DNA from: Rhyacophila brunnea | Lineage: Eukaryota; Arthropoda; Insecta; Trichoptera; Rhyacophilidae | Length of the DNA: 64,000 nucleotides | Direction of reading: 5' to 3' | NCBI GenBank assembly: GCA_022495005.1 | Contig: JAGYXB010000665.1 | Coordinates: 1,116,001-1,180,000 of the forward strand | In this document: one piece after another, positions 1 to 13,300 of the stretch | How the letters are laid out: every line of letters starts with the position of its first letter | Numbering within the stretch: the stretch's first letter is position 1 | The notes under the pieces: model-generated | What the model saw: the letters and a program-made list of their open reading frames with translations, nothing else | Told to the model about the DNA's origin: nothing | The model's database searches: none | Translations under genes and position numbers: made by a program

Positions 1-592
1 TCCTAAGTTCTATAGATTTAATAATAGGTACAACACATATTAAACATTTTCATGTTAAAACTAGGAATTAAATCAATTCGAAGTATCATACCCGTTAATA
101 TTAATCACGTTATTTTTGTTCACATGCCTATCACTTTATGTACACCAAGTAACAAATCAATTTAAAAAAAAAAATCCCTTAAAAGGTTAAAACATAGATT
201 CCTAGCCAACTATTCATTGAAACGTAAATTTTATATTTTATTTGCTTTGCATTATCTTCCATTTTTTTCTTTACCGATTTAGTGAAACGTTTTGAAAAAA
301 TTCAATAAATAATATAAAAATCCAAAAACGCAAAATGATACAATATAGGTATTGAATTATTCTCGTAAAGCAATATGGCAGTTTTCAAATGAATTTGGTA
401 TGAAGAGAAGAATAATAAAATGATTTTTATTTAAATTGATTATGTATGTATATTCAAAAACATAAAACTATAAAAAAATTCACGTTGCGCATAGCAAGTA
501 GAAAAGTGTGAAGACCTATTCTATTATCCTCTACAGAGTTTACGACCCGATGCGACTGTTTGTATGCAAACTATCCTTTCTTCGATACGTCG

Positions 593-862
593 TCAAAATA
601 AGCAGGCGCGAAAAAGGCATTGCGTGAAAAGAACAGTCCACACCGAACAATGCATGCACGTATTCAATTTTCGCCTTGCAATATGAGAGAGGCTTTTGTG
701 CCCGCGACGACGTTCAGGGATGGGTTTGCCGATTGAACGGCCTCTTTGTAGGATTTCCCCTTCGATGCCGCTCACAATGCGACGCCGACGCCGACACTGT
801 CCGTCGGATATCTGTTGGGCAACGTGCCGCATTCGAACCTTCTGGAAAAAATTTCCGTTCAA
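593..862 (-). other. GC-rich island with a 90-codon minus-strand frame; possible exon
   Basis: About 270 bp stand out from the AT-rich surroundings. On the minus strand a strong acceptor (TTTTTTCCAG, near 842-851) precedes a frame reading KVRMRHVAQQISDGQCRRR and later RRKLNTCMHC to a stop near 593. The plus strand is also open for 60-70 codons in two frames, a usual by-product of high GC, so the frame alone proves little. It could be a terminal exon of an unknown gene, a promoter region, or part of a repeat. Confidence 0.3.
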
Positions 863-949
863 GTTAAACCTCTTTTTATTTAATAATGCCCTTTCGGTGT
901 TTTAAGATGACTGGGAAATGAAAGGTGATTATCTGCGCACATTATTTTT

Positions 950-1680
950 TAAAGTTATACATCTTTAGGCACGTTTGGTAAAACAGATCAGAATGTACTT
1001 TTGGCGTGGGACGAAGTTGCGCGTGCAAATGTAACGCATTAGTTTGGCGTGAGACGTAAGTTTTTCCCACCGATGCAACATAATTTATTTTGCACGGCGA
1101 CGTTCGGGTGTTCTAAATGCTGGAGGTTTGTAATATTCAGCTGTGGTATTGAGGGCTGTGGCTTGGGCCGGTTGGGTAAAGACTGAATGTTGCAACTTTT
1201 ATTTATGAGTAAAATTATATATCAATAAATAAATAAATTTTGTGAATGTGTTGGTAAATAATTCAAACAATGGTATGTTGTAAATTTACAATGTTTAGAC
1301 ACTTCATACATAAAAATACACATTTTTACGGTTTAAGATAATATTTTTCGTATATCTCATATCATTATTAGCGGTTTAAAATAATTTAAGACAATACTAA
1401 TTTTTATGTTTCATCATAAAACCCAATATCACGTTTCAGTTAAACCATTTAAAAGTCAATGTTTTACTTTTGATTTGTAGAAAATTATTGTTAACAAAAA
1501 TAGTTGTACAGTCATCTGTTTAAGCAAAGATGGTCGAAATAGCAGTTTGCTAAATTTTTCAAACACAGGTTTTGAGATTTTTTTTTCAAAGTTGGTACAT
1601 TCTGCAATAATATTTTGTTTTGTTACGCCAAAGAAGTATAACTTCTAACGCGCGTAAATAAGTACACACACCGATTTTTT
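950..1680. repeat. Inverted-repeat element, copy 1 (partner at 41278-41780)
   Basis: The left arm AAAGTTATACATCTTTAGGC and right arm GCCAAAGAAGTATAACTTCT (about 1627-1650) are inverted copies. The left interior (GTTTGGTAAAACAGATCAGA, then CTTTTGGCGTG) and the right tail (AACGCGCGTAAATAAGTACA and CACACCGATTTTTT) match the 41.3-kb copy. The middle is unrelated and contains TTTGGCGTGAGACG. No transposase frame is visible. Confidence 0.72.
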
Positions 1681-2124
1681 TAATAAAATAACAGTATCTT
1701 TAAATTAAAAATTTTAAATTATAAAATCAATTATAACATATATCTAAAACTTAAATCCTGTTATCTTATACCATTAGAAGCAAAATTAATGTCTTATTGT
1801 TAATTATTAATTTACTTAATTAATTGAAATATAAAATAAATACCTACATCATTTTCTAACCTACATCTTAGTCATTTTTTATATCTCATCGGTTAAATAG
1901 GGAAAGATTTTTCATAATCACTCATTTGTAAGATTTTATTTTCTTAGCAGTAAAACTCTACTAACTAAAATTTGGTTAAAGTATATTTAATAATAATAAA
2001 GGAACTAAAGTGTATACCTACGGGATATTTAGAATTGGTAGTAACTGATCGGTGCGTTAACATTTATTTTATTTGCGTTGATTGAAAAATCAAAATTATT
2101 AATTTACATTCAGTATTTTAATGC

Positions 2125-2227
2125 CAAGTTGCTGGCAACCTCATAAATTTCACGATAATAAAATTATCAAAATTCATTTGACTAAAAATTATTTTAATCG
2201 AAATTTATTGAGGTTACCAGCAACTTG
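2125..2227. repeat. Foldback sequence with 26-bp arms
   Basis: The left arm (2125-2150) starts CAAGTTGCTGGCAACCTC and the right arm (2201-2227) is its complement, with one substitution and one inserted base. The 50-bp loop is AT-rich. It could be a miniature transposon or a hairpin RNA; the ORF across it has no recognised product. Confidence 0.8.
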
Positions 2228-2491
2228 TTGCCAATGTGGACGATCTTTAAGAAATTATATTAAAAAATTGTTGACATCAATATTAGGAAAACTAAACGTT
2301 TATTCCAGATAAAAATATTTTTCTCAAAGTAGGCTTGGTTATCCTATTCATTTATATTTCATTATCTGCATTAATAATAATAATTAAATTTCCAGAAGAA
2401 ATTTCTTCGATGTCTTTATTTTAAGACATTTAACTATTTTCCTTTCGATAATTCATCAAATGATTATTTTCCGACTGCCTTTCTACAAGGC

Positions 2492-3013
2492 ATGCTTACT
2501 TTTCATTCTCTTGAATCTCGTCGGTCTCTTCTGCTCTTGAAACACTTTTGCTTTTTCGCGAGGGATGGTTTCCAATCCTGGTGTCCTAATGAATTTGAAT
2601 ATACATGCGCCTGTCAAAATTACCTACGTGGTCGCAGCCATGATTTATTCTGGATCGGAACCGTTTCCTCGTGTCAAGCCTATCAGGCACAATTAGCGAG
2701 GGGTGCAAGATTAGTACATGCGTTCCCTAAAGACATAGACATTTTCAATGATGCACTTGCATTTTGTTTATAAAACTTATATTTTTCTGTATAAAATTGT
2801 ATGTTTTTTCTTTTCAAAAATTTTATTTTTCTATATTTAAATGTACTCAAGTATTTTTTGATTTTATTTTCTTTTTTGTTATTTTTTTTTTCTATATTCT
2901 CTTCTCTCGAGGGTAATATTTGACTTATAATATAAATCTCATGTTGTGTACGTCTTGAATTTAGATTTGTTATGTCCACAATGTTTTGTATTCTTAAATA
3001 AATAAATAATAAA
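2492..3013 (+). mobile_element. LINE 3' end (Jockey/CR1-like), truncated
   Basis: The 93-codon frame 2492-2773 ends with KDIDIFNDALAFCL before TAA. It starts with a Leu-Glu-Ser-Arg-Arg-Ser-Leu-Leu-Leu-Leu segment, like the C-terminal 'RR..L..LFF' and 'DIF...L' landmarks that close the reverse-transcriptase ORF of Jockey/CR1-type LINEs. A T-rich 3' region follows and ends in AAATAAATAAATAATAAAC, a simple A-rich tail usual for these elements. The rest of the element is missing, as is normal for 5'-truncated LINE copies. Confidence 0.6.
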
Positions 3014-3639
3014 CCTGATAGAAAGAACTTTTATTTTTATACTTGAAAACAAAATTTAAAAAAAAATGGTTAAATGTAACAGGCTTTTGTCCATTTTTTA
3101 TATATTAATGGTATTATATTGTTCAGAAATATTTGATTATTGAGATATATCACAATATATTGAAGTGTTCCGAGAATAAAAATAAGTTTTATAATCAATT
3201 AAATTTTAGCATATATCTTAAGTAGAAATGCCAGTATTCCAGTAACCCTTGTGCAACTTATTAAGTACTATAAGAATTTAATTAATGTTGTATGATGCAC
3301 CATTTTAAAATTAGTTCGGTAGTTTATCAATGAAATAAATAAAATACAAGCATAAAACCATATAAAAATAGATTTTGTTAGTTAAATATTATGTTTTAAT
3401 ATATTTATTATTATATTTTATCTCTAATAACATTCACAATAATAAAATAACATAATAATATTTACTAAAGAATAATATACTCAATAAATATGCTCAGTTA
3501 TTAAATGAAGCAAATATACTCAGTTGATACTCAGAATAAGTAAAGTTTGCTTTGTTTGAAATAATAGTCTAATAAATATTAAACCAAATATACTTCTTCT
3601 AAATAAATTGTGAGTATTTATGCACTGTATTATTGTCAG

Positions 3640-3780
3640 CAGTGTCATCTCGGTACAAAAGGCGTAGAGCCCGCTACGGTACTAAGTCTCTACGGCGCTA
3701 CGGTTTTACATCCGTTAGCCGTAAAGTTGTCCTATGACAAAAGAGAAAATCTTCGTATACTTTTGCGGTTTTCCTTGTGA
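3640..3780. other. GC-rich block with internal CTACGG repeats
   Basis: GCGTAGAGCCCGCTACGG and CTCTACGGCGCTACGG are close copies and partial inverted copies, followed by CCGTTAGCCGTAAAG. It looks like a short repeat element; termini were not determined. Confidence 0.3.
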
Positions 3781-4353
3781 AAACCCAGTGACGTTCTTTG
3801 ACTATAGTTAATAATAAGTACGTTTTCGTAGTTTATTCACTTCTATACAATCGTGGTGCGTATACAAATCTCGGCAGTCTATAAAAGTTAATGAAACTGA
3901 TTTGGTATTATCATTACTTAAATTATAATTTTCTACCTATGTACTACATATTAAGGATGTTACTATTGCTCGTGCGATACGATAGATGCGATATAAAAAC
4001 TATGAGGACCATATTATTGACAATATACAAATTAGCTTTATTTTTATTTGTACGGAAATTTATTTGCGATCTTTTCTCTCACTATTAATTGTTCTTGTTT
4101 TATTATTTCAATAGAAAATGGAATATCCGTATGTTGTCAGATTTATAATGATGGAATTTAATTTTGATTTATGAAGTAAGTAAAATAGGTACTGATAACT
4201 TTTCCAAGCTGGATCCATCGTTAGGCTATTCTGTAGTCTTTAATATTTTTGAGATTTCAGTAGAGGGGAAACGCCCTCCGTTTACAAGACAAGTCACAGT
4301 TTTTTTTCAGTAAAAGTGAACTTTAAATTTGATATGCTCAGAGTTAGATTTAT

Positions 4354-4375
4354 TATATATATATATATATATATA
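4354..4375. repeat. (TA)n microsatellite
   Basis: About eleven TA units stand in AT-rich DNA. A shorter run lies at 56372-56389. Confidence 0.95.
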
Positions 4376-6919
4376 CGATAACATAATATTCTTATAGGAT
4401 GTCTCATAAAAATATATATATTCATAGTTTCAATACACTATTTTTGATTAGTAAAATGGAACATATCGGGCGTAAAGTAACCAACGCAAACACCTGGTTG
4501 CCATATACCTAACTATCTTCCACATATTTTTAGTACCGCTATCGATATGTTATTATCACCAATATATTTTATAATCGATTATCAAACATAAATACAAATA
4601 TTATAGGTCATTTTGATCTATTTCTCAAAATAACTCAAGCAAGTGTCTAGAGATGACTACGTTAAAAAAATTACATAGAGTTTCAGCATAACAAGGATTT
4701 ATTAATAGCTATTTAATAAAATCATTGTTCTCGAACACGCCCTGTTAATATGTTTATTCATAATATATATATATACACATTTCAGCACCCACGGTTTTAA
4801 AATTCACCTTTCATATATCTAGAAATGACTACTCGGAACCCCGGTATACAGTGGTCGAAATTTATAATACACATCAAGTTCACTGTTTTCTCTTAATTAA
4901 AACTATTTTCAATATAATGTAATATGGTCTTCGGCACATTAAGCAGTGTCGTGATCATTTTATATCCAAGAGAATTGCAATATGTCAGGCTCAATAAATT
5001 ATGGTTTAAATCGGTTATTTAGCCGTTAGTGCTACCAATGATATCGCATTATTTTGAACAATTATCCTTTATCTGCTTCCACATTGTGTAAATAGTATGA
5101 TTCTACGACTTAATCGTTGTTTGCAATATTACAATTGGTGTTATTTTCTAAAGTATAAATGGTCATCAAAATATTGAGGTTTTGGTCAAATCTAAAATGC
5201 ATTATGCCGGCAAATAAAGTCAATAATTGAGCAGCAATTTTTTGATAAATAAATTTTACTAAGTATACATTTTTATTATTATGATGACTTTATGGTAAAC
5301 ATTGAAACATACATACTATAAAGTAATTATATCACATGTTTTCATAAGCATGTTATCAAGCTATTTTTAATGTACGTTATTTTCAGTATGAGAGGATGAA
5401 TGACAACCCGATAATGCTGCAGATACTTTTATAATATTTGGGTTTTACAACAGACTGAGATTCAAACAATGGATCTCTATACTTTAGTAGATTATAATAA
5501 TATTACTTATCTATAATACAATACTATTACATTGTTTATAAAAATCAAAATATTCCATTAACTATTTAAGCCTAAGATAATAGAGAATTTATTTCACCGC
5601 TTCAATTCTCTTCATTATTCCATTCAAACCTCTGAAACACAATCCAATTTGTCTTAAATACGATACTGTTATTTCAAAAGATGTCAAAGGATACGAGGGT
5701 TCTTTTATAAAAACGTTATCTAAGCTTTTTACGTTCATATTGAAGTGTTATCGTCGTGCATTGTAGGCACAGTCGCGCTATTTTGTTTTTCCACAGCTTT
5801 ACATATTGGAATATTTTTTCAACAGATGAAGGTATAAAAGAGACAACAGACACCCGGAGACCATAAAAATCTACATCAAAAAATTTTCCTCTCAGATAAT
5901 TTCGTTTGGCATAACGCATTTGTGACAAAGGACGAATATTTTTTTATTTAAATACATTCAGAGAATGCGACATGTGAAGTGTATAAATTTAATGTAATAA
6001 TATAAATTCATTAATGAAAATAAAACAACATGAACAAGCTCATTTGTATTTGTAGCATTTTTTTTGTGAAAGTGTGTAATTAGCCCTTTACCGAACCCTA
6101 TCGAAAGTCAGGTATGTTGGTCAATAGTTCAAGAGTGTACCCTTAACCTTCACCTGAAGACGTTCACACTAAGGATCCTGCACTATACTTAAAATACCCT
6201 ATCAACGTGTTATATCAGTACTATGAGAGTTTTCAACGTTAGATCAAACTATATGTCAAAAACTATCTTAACACTATAAATCTCATTATCGATCGAAGTA
6301 ATTCCCAACCTTTTTGGTTGGTAGAACAATTAAAACTTTTTGGAAAATATCCCATTATGCATTAAAATCAGTAGTTAGGTTTAAAATTGTACCTTTTCCG
6401 CATGATTTTATAAATTTTCGCAGTAGGTACCTATAACCGGAATGCACGTCAAGCTTGACCAAAACCGACTGAATTAATGAAAAGTGATCGATAATATTAT
6501 AGACATTATTTTATTTTGATTAATATAATAGTTAATAATATTGGAATATTAATAAGAATAGTTAATAATATAGTCATAGCATGTATATGTAAAGTTTATA
6601 TTAGAATATGGAGTGATTTTTGCAATTGCGAAAGACGCACAATATATGTAATCCAACGCAAAAATGCGCATTGAACGCATAATTAAAATTAGGATTACAT
6701 ATTTTTACTATAAGTTTAACAAAATAAGTAGTTAGTTAATTCGCCTGCAAAGCTTTACTATTTTTTGTTACAATCTTTCTTTGCCGTGTGTATATATTTC
6801 CAGCTTTCCGGATTAATCAAACCCTATAACGTTTTATGAAGTTATACGACTAGCATCTTCTTTGTAAAGTTGCGAATGCTTTCCGGAAGATATTAAAATG
6901 TGAATAATAACATCCCGTA

Positions 6920-7060
6920 ATAATATGTATAGGCAATAGCAGGCCACCGTTATGTGACGTCGGCTTTCCGTTATCTCGACGGAACCTCAGCCAGGCCGTA
7001 TAACGGCGCATCCAATGGCGAAAAGTTTATTTTATTTAAGATCTTATATGCCATCAAATG
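6920..7060. other. GC-rich block, possible regulatory element
   Basis: GCAGGCCACCGTTATGTGACGTCGGC and following bases form a block of clearly higher GC than the flanks, containing a TGACGTCG (CRE-like) core. No frame of useful length is present. Confidence 0.25.
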
Positions 7061-8517
7061 AATTTTCTTTGAAAATCATAAGAAAGGCAGTGGAATAAAA
7101 ATGAAAAGGAATATCGTTTGGGAAAAGGTATTTTCAATGAAAGGGAATATTTTAATGCGATATCTTTTATTTGAACTATTTTCTTTTACGGTTCATTTGA
7201 AATAATTCCTTTCAGAATTTATCTAAAATCTTTCAAGCATATTTTTCACTAAATTAAATATTATTACGTAAGAGGGTACATACATGAAATAACCTGATCT
7301 TTTTATATGTAGGAAATATAAAGGATTTTGTGATTACTATAAGTTCGAGTAGGTATATACTTTTAACATAATATATATCTACTCGTATATCAGTCCAACG
7401 ATATAGCTTAATATTGTATAAATTTCTATAATAATTGCATGAATAGACATATCCTACAGGTTATTTTAAAGATATTTAGATATAAAAACGGAGAAAAAAT
7501 AATTTCCAATTCAAATTGTCTGATTTCATTAATTTTATATTACTGGATACTATTTTTACGTTAAGTTTGACATTTTTCATATGGAAACATGTAAAAAATC
7601 AATATGGTGGCCAAAATCGAAATTTAAAGTTACAACCTGATTTGAATGTTTGTCAGTGTATACATATCTTATAGTGCTGCATACTAATTTAAAATTAAAA
7701 TTGACATTTTGTAAGTAAAATTTTGTTAATCACTGTATTAAACACATAAACAATCATCTTAGTCATAACTATAATACACAAATATCAATATAATGTTACA
7801 TTGTGTCACATGCCTATTTATTTACTTGCCTTTATATTACGTACATTCGTATATTGCACATTTATAAAAAATCGCTCACATAAAAACCTCCATAATATAC
7901 AATGAAAAAGAGTGTGTAATATCCTTTAGATATTTTCTATCACTGGTAGTAGAAAAGATAATTTTGAGCTTTATAGGCATGCAGGGAGCTTATTCTTTAA
8001 CGGTGGAAATAAAACGAAATACAACCTGCCATTGAATATAGAATATTTATATTGTTATATATGGTTAATAAAGTCGTTTTAGTAAGGTGGAGTAGGTTGA
8101 TATGATATTTTAATGCTCATATTTATGTGAGTATGAAATATCTGTTTGCAACGCTCTCATATTCTGCGTTTGCTGTATTCAGCAAATTTCATTTCGTATA
8201 AAATATGTGTTACATCTTCCCGTATCTCCACCCTGCCTTACTTACCTTTTGACGATGAATAAGATGCTGTAATGAATATTTTAAACTTCCATAGACTCGT
8301 GGGACTGATACGTGTATGAGTAAGGGATAGTTAACACATGTATTGCAAGGGGTTAAAAATAGTAAAATACATATTATATGATATGACCGTCACGCAGCAG
8401 TTTCTATACGCCTATATTATATAGGTTTCGTATCAAAAGTATTTACGGCCATTGTAGAAAGAGTATGCGGATAGCTAGAAAGAATTTCATATACATCGTA
8501 TTTTTCTTCTCTTCGCA

Positions 8518-8546
8518 GGACCTTGACGACACCCAAAATAAATAAT
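8518..8546 (+). other. Possible short terminal exon
   Basis: TTTTTCTTCTCTTCGCAG is an excellent acceptor. It is followed by GACCTTGACGACACC-CAAAATAAATAA, which in one frame encodes Asp-Leu-Asp-Asp-Thr-Gln-Asn-Lys before TAA. No upstream plus-strand exon was recognised, so this is a weak call. Confidence 0.2.
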
Positions 8547-8659
8547 AATGAATAAATACTTCATAGAAAATGAACTCAAGATAGTTTGTTTTGTATCTCA
8601 AAATGTTATAATAATAATCTGTTGATATTATTCCAATTAAAACTATATTTATATTAATA

Positions 8660-10325
8660 CTAGCTGACCCGGCAAACTTCGTACCGCTTCTGAATCAGGA
8701 AATCTTGTGTTAACTTATTAACTGAATTTAATTCAATTTTTATGAATACTCAAAATTAAGTTCAATAAATGTGCAAAAATCAAATCAAAATGAAAAGTAT
8801 TTTAATTACATTGAAATGAATGTAATTCACGTGGCAGCAAAGCATTTTCTTTATTGAAGCGAATAGATATGATTCGCGTAGCATTGTTGCACTACTTTCT
8901 GTTAAACTATTTGGTGGATGGGTTGCAGTCGGGTCGATTCCCTTCATTGAAGTAACTTGTGCTATACGACATTTTTCGTTTTGTTGTCAGGTGCGAGAAC
9001 GAACAAAGTGGGTGGTTTGCCGACACGTGATCATGCTACGTACAATTGACCGTGAGAGAAACATTCATTTTCTAGATTCAGGCCACAAATACTCAAGGAT
9101 TGGCCTTGTGATTTGTTGATCGTGGTTAGCAATGATGTTCGGGAACACTTTGTTGATGAGGTCGTCCTTCGTTGAGACGAAATTGCAAAAAATCAGCGGA
9201 AACGAAATCAATCCATTCGATTCGTCGACAGGAACACGGCTATTACCGATAGTCAGCAATTGCTTGGAGAAATCTTTGGCAGATGGATCGTTTAGCAACG
9301 CAACGCATGTTTGTCGTCAGCTGAAGTTTATTTACATAGCGCCACAGAGTCGATGATTTGAGGCAAGCGTTTATTTCATCGGCAGCGGTCGATCTTGGAA
9401 TGACTGGTAGTGTTTGGCGGAAATCGCCAGATAGTAGAATCATTGCGCCTCCAAAACATCTCGATCGCAGATCTTTCATAGTTCAATTGAGTGCTTCCAA
9501 TGCGCGTTTGTGCGCTATTATGCATCCATGCCAGGTGATGATTTTACTTCCTTCCAAACCTTTGGCCATTGCTGAGTATTTCGCAATGTTGCATGTCGGT
9601 TTTTGAGTCGTTTGAAGGTTTAACGGAAATTTCAACGCTGAATGAGCCGTCCAGCATCCTTCTAGCAACGTGGCGTCTATCCCGGAAGAAGCAGCTGCTA
9701 CATCAATCTCGTACAAACAGTGGCGAAATCATGAACATGAGGAATGTCTTCCCAGTTATACCGGGCGCATCGAGGAAAAATAAGCCACCATTTTCATCAT
9801 CAATTGCCTTCATTAACGTATCGTACACTTCCTTCTGTTGGGGGTTCAACAGTGGTACATTCGTTCGAACTGATTGGTTCAATGCATCTCAATCATATTC
9901 ACGTTCACGTTCCAATTCTAGATTGAAAGAGTCGTTTATTCCACGATGTGGTGTTGGCATTCCTAATTTGACTAACAAACTGCCGCACATGAGGTAACAC
10001 ATGTCTTCGATCAAAAGCAAAGCCTGGTTATGTATCTACTCATTCACCCCGAGATCGGCATTCCCTTAACTGATACGAATTCAATGTAAAATGTCTTCTG
10101 ACATGTCATCCTTGTACTTGTTTCACAGTTCAGGTGGATTCGATGGGAAGCATGTCGAAATAATGATAGAAAATAATGTGCGTGTCTGACTTGGAGATGC
10201 AGAAATAATAATTACTTCAGCGATTGTCATGTCCCAATGAGTATCGTTTTCAAGTAAATTGAGCCGTTGACATGCAGCACGAAATGTTAGGTACACTACA
10301 CCATTGACAGTTAGACATTTCGACT
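8660..10325 (-). mobile_element. Helitron relic, 5'-truncated, with intact 3' terminus
   Basis: On the minus strand the unit ends GCCGGGTCAGCTAG followed by T, the CTAG-type 3' end of Helitrons, which insert between A and T. Upstream of it is about 1.4 kb of recognisable Helitron helicase reading frame. The Rep domain and a TC 5' end were not found, so the copy is truncated near 10325. Confidence 0.85.
8935..10325 (-). pseudogene. Helitron PIF1-type helicase, decayed
   Basis: Read on the minus strand from 10325 downward there is VYLTFRAACQRLNLLEND, then KDDMSEDILH near 10100, NPQQKEVYDTLMKAIDDENG and the Walker A region FLDAPGITGKT near 9790-9830. Next come LLSGDFRQTLPVIPRSTAAD (Walker B to motif III, about 9390-9440), LTTNMRC, RVPVDES near 9235, and finally the C-terminal CFSHGQLYVA and SRVGKPPTLF near 9000-9070. 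These are conserved landmarks of the helicase half of the Helitron Rep/Hel protein. The frame is broken by stops and shifts, the second Gly of the Walker A motif is Ile, and the stretch between NIIANH and the C-terminal motifs is deleted. The copy is inactive. Confidence 0.9.
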
Positions 10326-13300
10326 ATCATTCTTTCTTTTGTTTGTTTGTTTATTGTTTCTGTCATGTATCAGAGATGGCGTTGTATACGGATTAAAATT
10401 TTTTGTGATTTTCTTTTATTTTCGATTGCGCGTTCATTGTTCAAAATGTCAAAATGTATGAGAAAATTAATATTCTTCCTAATTTTTTTTCCCGTGAATG
10501 CATGCTTATGATGCTTGTGATACACTAACTATTGTAAAATTTACTTATTTATTTATTAAGGTTGATTTATTTAGTATAAATTATTTAATTTTTGTGAATA
10601 TATAGAATAGTTAGATACCTAAAGTTTATATTGTTTTTTTGATTCTACAGTCTAATGTTGTTCTTGGGCACATCATAAAGAAGTTTCTTAAGAGATTTTT
10701 TATACGTTGTGACCTGAAGGAGGATACATAGGGACTCTTTTATTTTGAGATTAGAATGGAGGGGGTTTTTGTTGGGACTTGAACGACAATTATTTTCTAG
10801 TTAAACTGGAGAAAACACAGGACTCGATATTTTCAAGTACTATTTATACGAGGATGTGAGCCAATGAGGAATTGAGATGTCGGGTTGTTTATACGTTGGT
10901 TATTTTTCACTCATTGTAATAATTATTACATATAACGGTACTCTTGGAAAGTATACTATGTTTATATACTTAATATTATTAAGTATATAACAGACAGTGC
11001 AGCAGTGACGTGGTATGTGACCTCTATCGCCGTTTGGGGTACATATTCTACTGATTTTATGTTAAAAAATATTTCCCAGGCAGAATTTTTGCTGGGCGCG
11101 GAAAGTTAGATGTGCATGTCATTGGTTTGTCTCAATGTCTCAAGGTCACCGGTTTCTTTCAATTAGGTATCATTTGGGTGACCGCTCGCCGAAGACCGAG
11201 AATATTTTTGTTTTCCTTGATGTAACAAATGCAGCACCTGGATGGCTAGGCATTGTGCAGTTGCGAGAAGTCGGAAATTTTGTAGTATAAGTATTTTAAG
11301 CCTGGTTCTGATTATTTTTTAGGTTTCCGGTGGGGAATTTGGGCAATAATTTTATGGTGTAGATTTGCTATCAATGTACTTATTTAACTACATATGTTTA
11401 ATTATCATTAACCGGTTGGTTAAGCATTACCCCTCTCTGTATTTCAATTGTTGTCATTAGTAATTAATGCTGTTTTGTTTAAAGTATTTTCTCTACTATA
11501 CTATGTCTACTATTTACATACATATATTGTGGTGCGTTGACCAATCATTCATATAATATATGAAATTGTTGTTTTCCCCCTTAATGATGAATAAATATTT
11601 ATTTACAGTTTAATATTATTTTATAAAGTTTGGCCTTGATAGTTTAGTAATATTGATAACTCCTGAATTCTCAGCTTGATTTCCTCGTCGTCACTCCGAC
11701 AAGCGGAAATTGCACCTTTAAATTGAGCAGAACAGGAAGTTTACGCAGACCAAATGAAGGTGTGATTTTCAAAGTTTTCGTACATAGCCTAACACGCACT
11801 TTTCGCTATATGGAGGCTGATTAAATATGTGCAATATATTAAAGCGAGAGGATGAGTTTATCTGATAAATGAACAGTTTACATAAATGTAGATAGATACC
11901 AAAAGTAAGTTATCAACTTTTGTATTTTTTTAATGGTAGCTTGTGTGATGTAAAATGCCATTAACCACTATCGATAACTTCAATTCATCAACTTAAAAAT
12001 ATAAGTTAAGTTTTAATTATTGTTCGCTTATTTTATTTTTGCTTTCAACATTGTGAATAAGTTCATCGAAATCAAAATAAAATATTGAAATCTAACTAAA
12101 TTTTGAAAAAGTAAAATTGCCGAATCACAGTTTATTGATATTTCATTTTCTAAAGTGGGTAAATGCAATAATGTCAGTCATGTACTGATGATGATCATGC
12201 TGATTAATTACTTCTTTTCCCACTTAGAAAAAAATATTTAAAAAATCCTGTTTCTCAAGTATTCCAAATTATGTAGGTACCTACATAATAATTTAATAGG
12301 CAAATTTGCTGCAAAATGAAGGATTTAGGGTATTTTTGATAGCTTAGCCTAACTTTGTAGAAAATATATGTATCATTATGATACCTTGTCTTTTCTCATG
12401 TTATAAAATAAAAAATCACATTTTAATGATCACATTAAATTAATATTTTAATATCGTATGAGAGTAGATTCTATTGTAAACGTCGTCGAGTGAATATTGA
12501 GAATAAATCCATATTCGGTGAATTAGATGACAAATTATCATGTGCATAATATCTTCATTTTTTATCTAGTTTAACATTATAATTAGGAAGTAAAACCTAC
12601 TTGGATTTTTTTCAATATGATTTTAACAATTTTATATGAAATGAAATAATTATTTTATTTCAAACTTAATATATTGATAGGTATTATCATCTGTAGTCCA
12701 CAAAGTATTTAAGAAAAACTCCCAAATACCTTGGTCAATATCGCAAATATTATTTTAAATATCAAGATGATTCTTATATTTTTTTTATTGATTACCTACT
12801 AAACTTGTCTTTTTCATTTACCTAATTATTTATATAAGTATTTTTTATATTCTGATAATAATTAGGTATTGATATTTCATTTATTTTACTGTTGTTCTGA
12901 TACTGCAGTGTTCATTTTCACAATGTTTATGTAATATGTATATGGATATCTTATATAAATTGTGCATTTTAAAAAACTAAAGCTGAAAATTGTTAATTTA
13001 AATTATATTCTAAAATATTTAAATATATAATTTAATTTTCTCCAACCAAGGTTTCTACCGTAGTACCGGTATTTTAGTATTACTCTTTATATGATTTTTA
13101 ACAAATATATATATCTGTCAACTAAATAAGTACAAGAAAAGTAGGCGGCTAGTTTATAAATACAAATAATATTGAAATCTCAGAAAAAACTACTTACTCA
13201 TTTCCCCCATAACACTCACGGGATTACGGAATCGGAAATAATGTACATAATAGAGGAGCTGAATAGATGAGGGGACTAAGTAAAATTAAGGCGTTCTGCT

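Larger units (their letters stand above)
3790..8517. other. AT-rich non-coding stretch
   Basis: Apart from the (TA)n run at 4354 and the GC-rich block at 6920, I see only short chance frames and TA-rich sequence. Confidence 0.6.

Noticed and set aside
9132..9997. Several plus-strand frames of 60-142 codons
   Set aside because: They are antisense shadows of the Helitron helicase relic.
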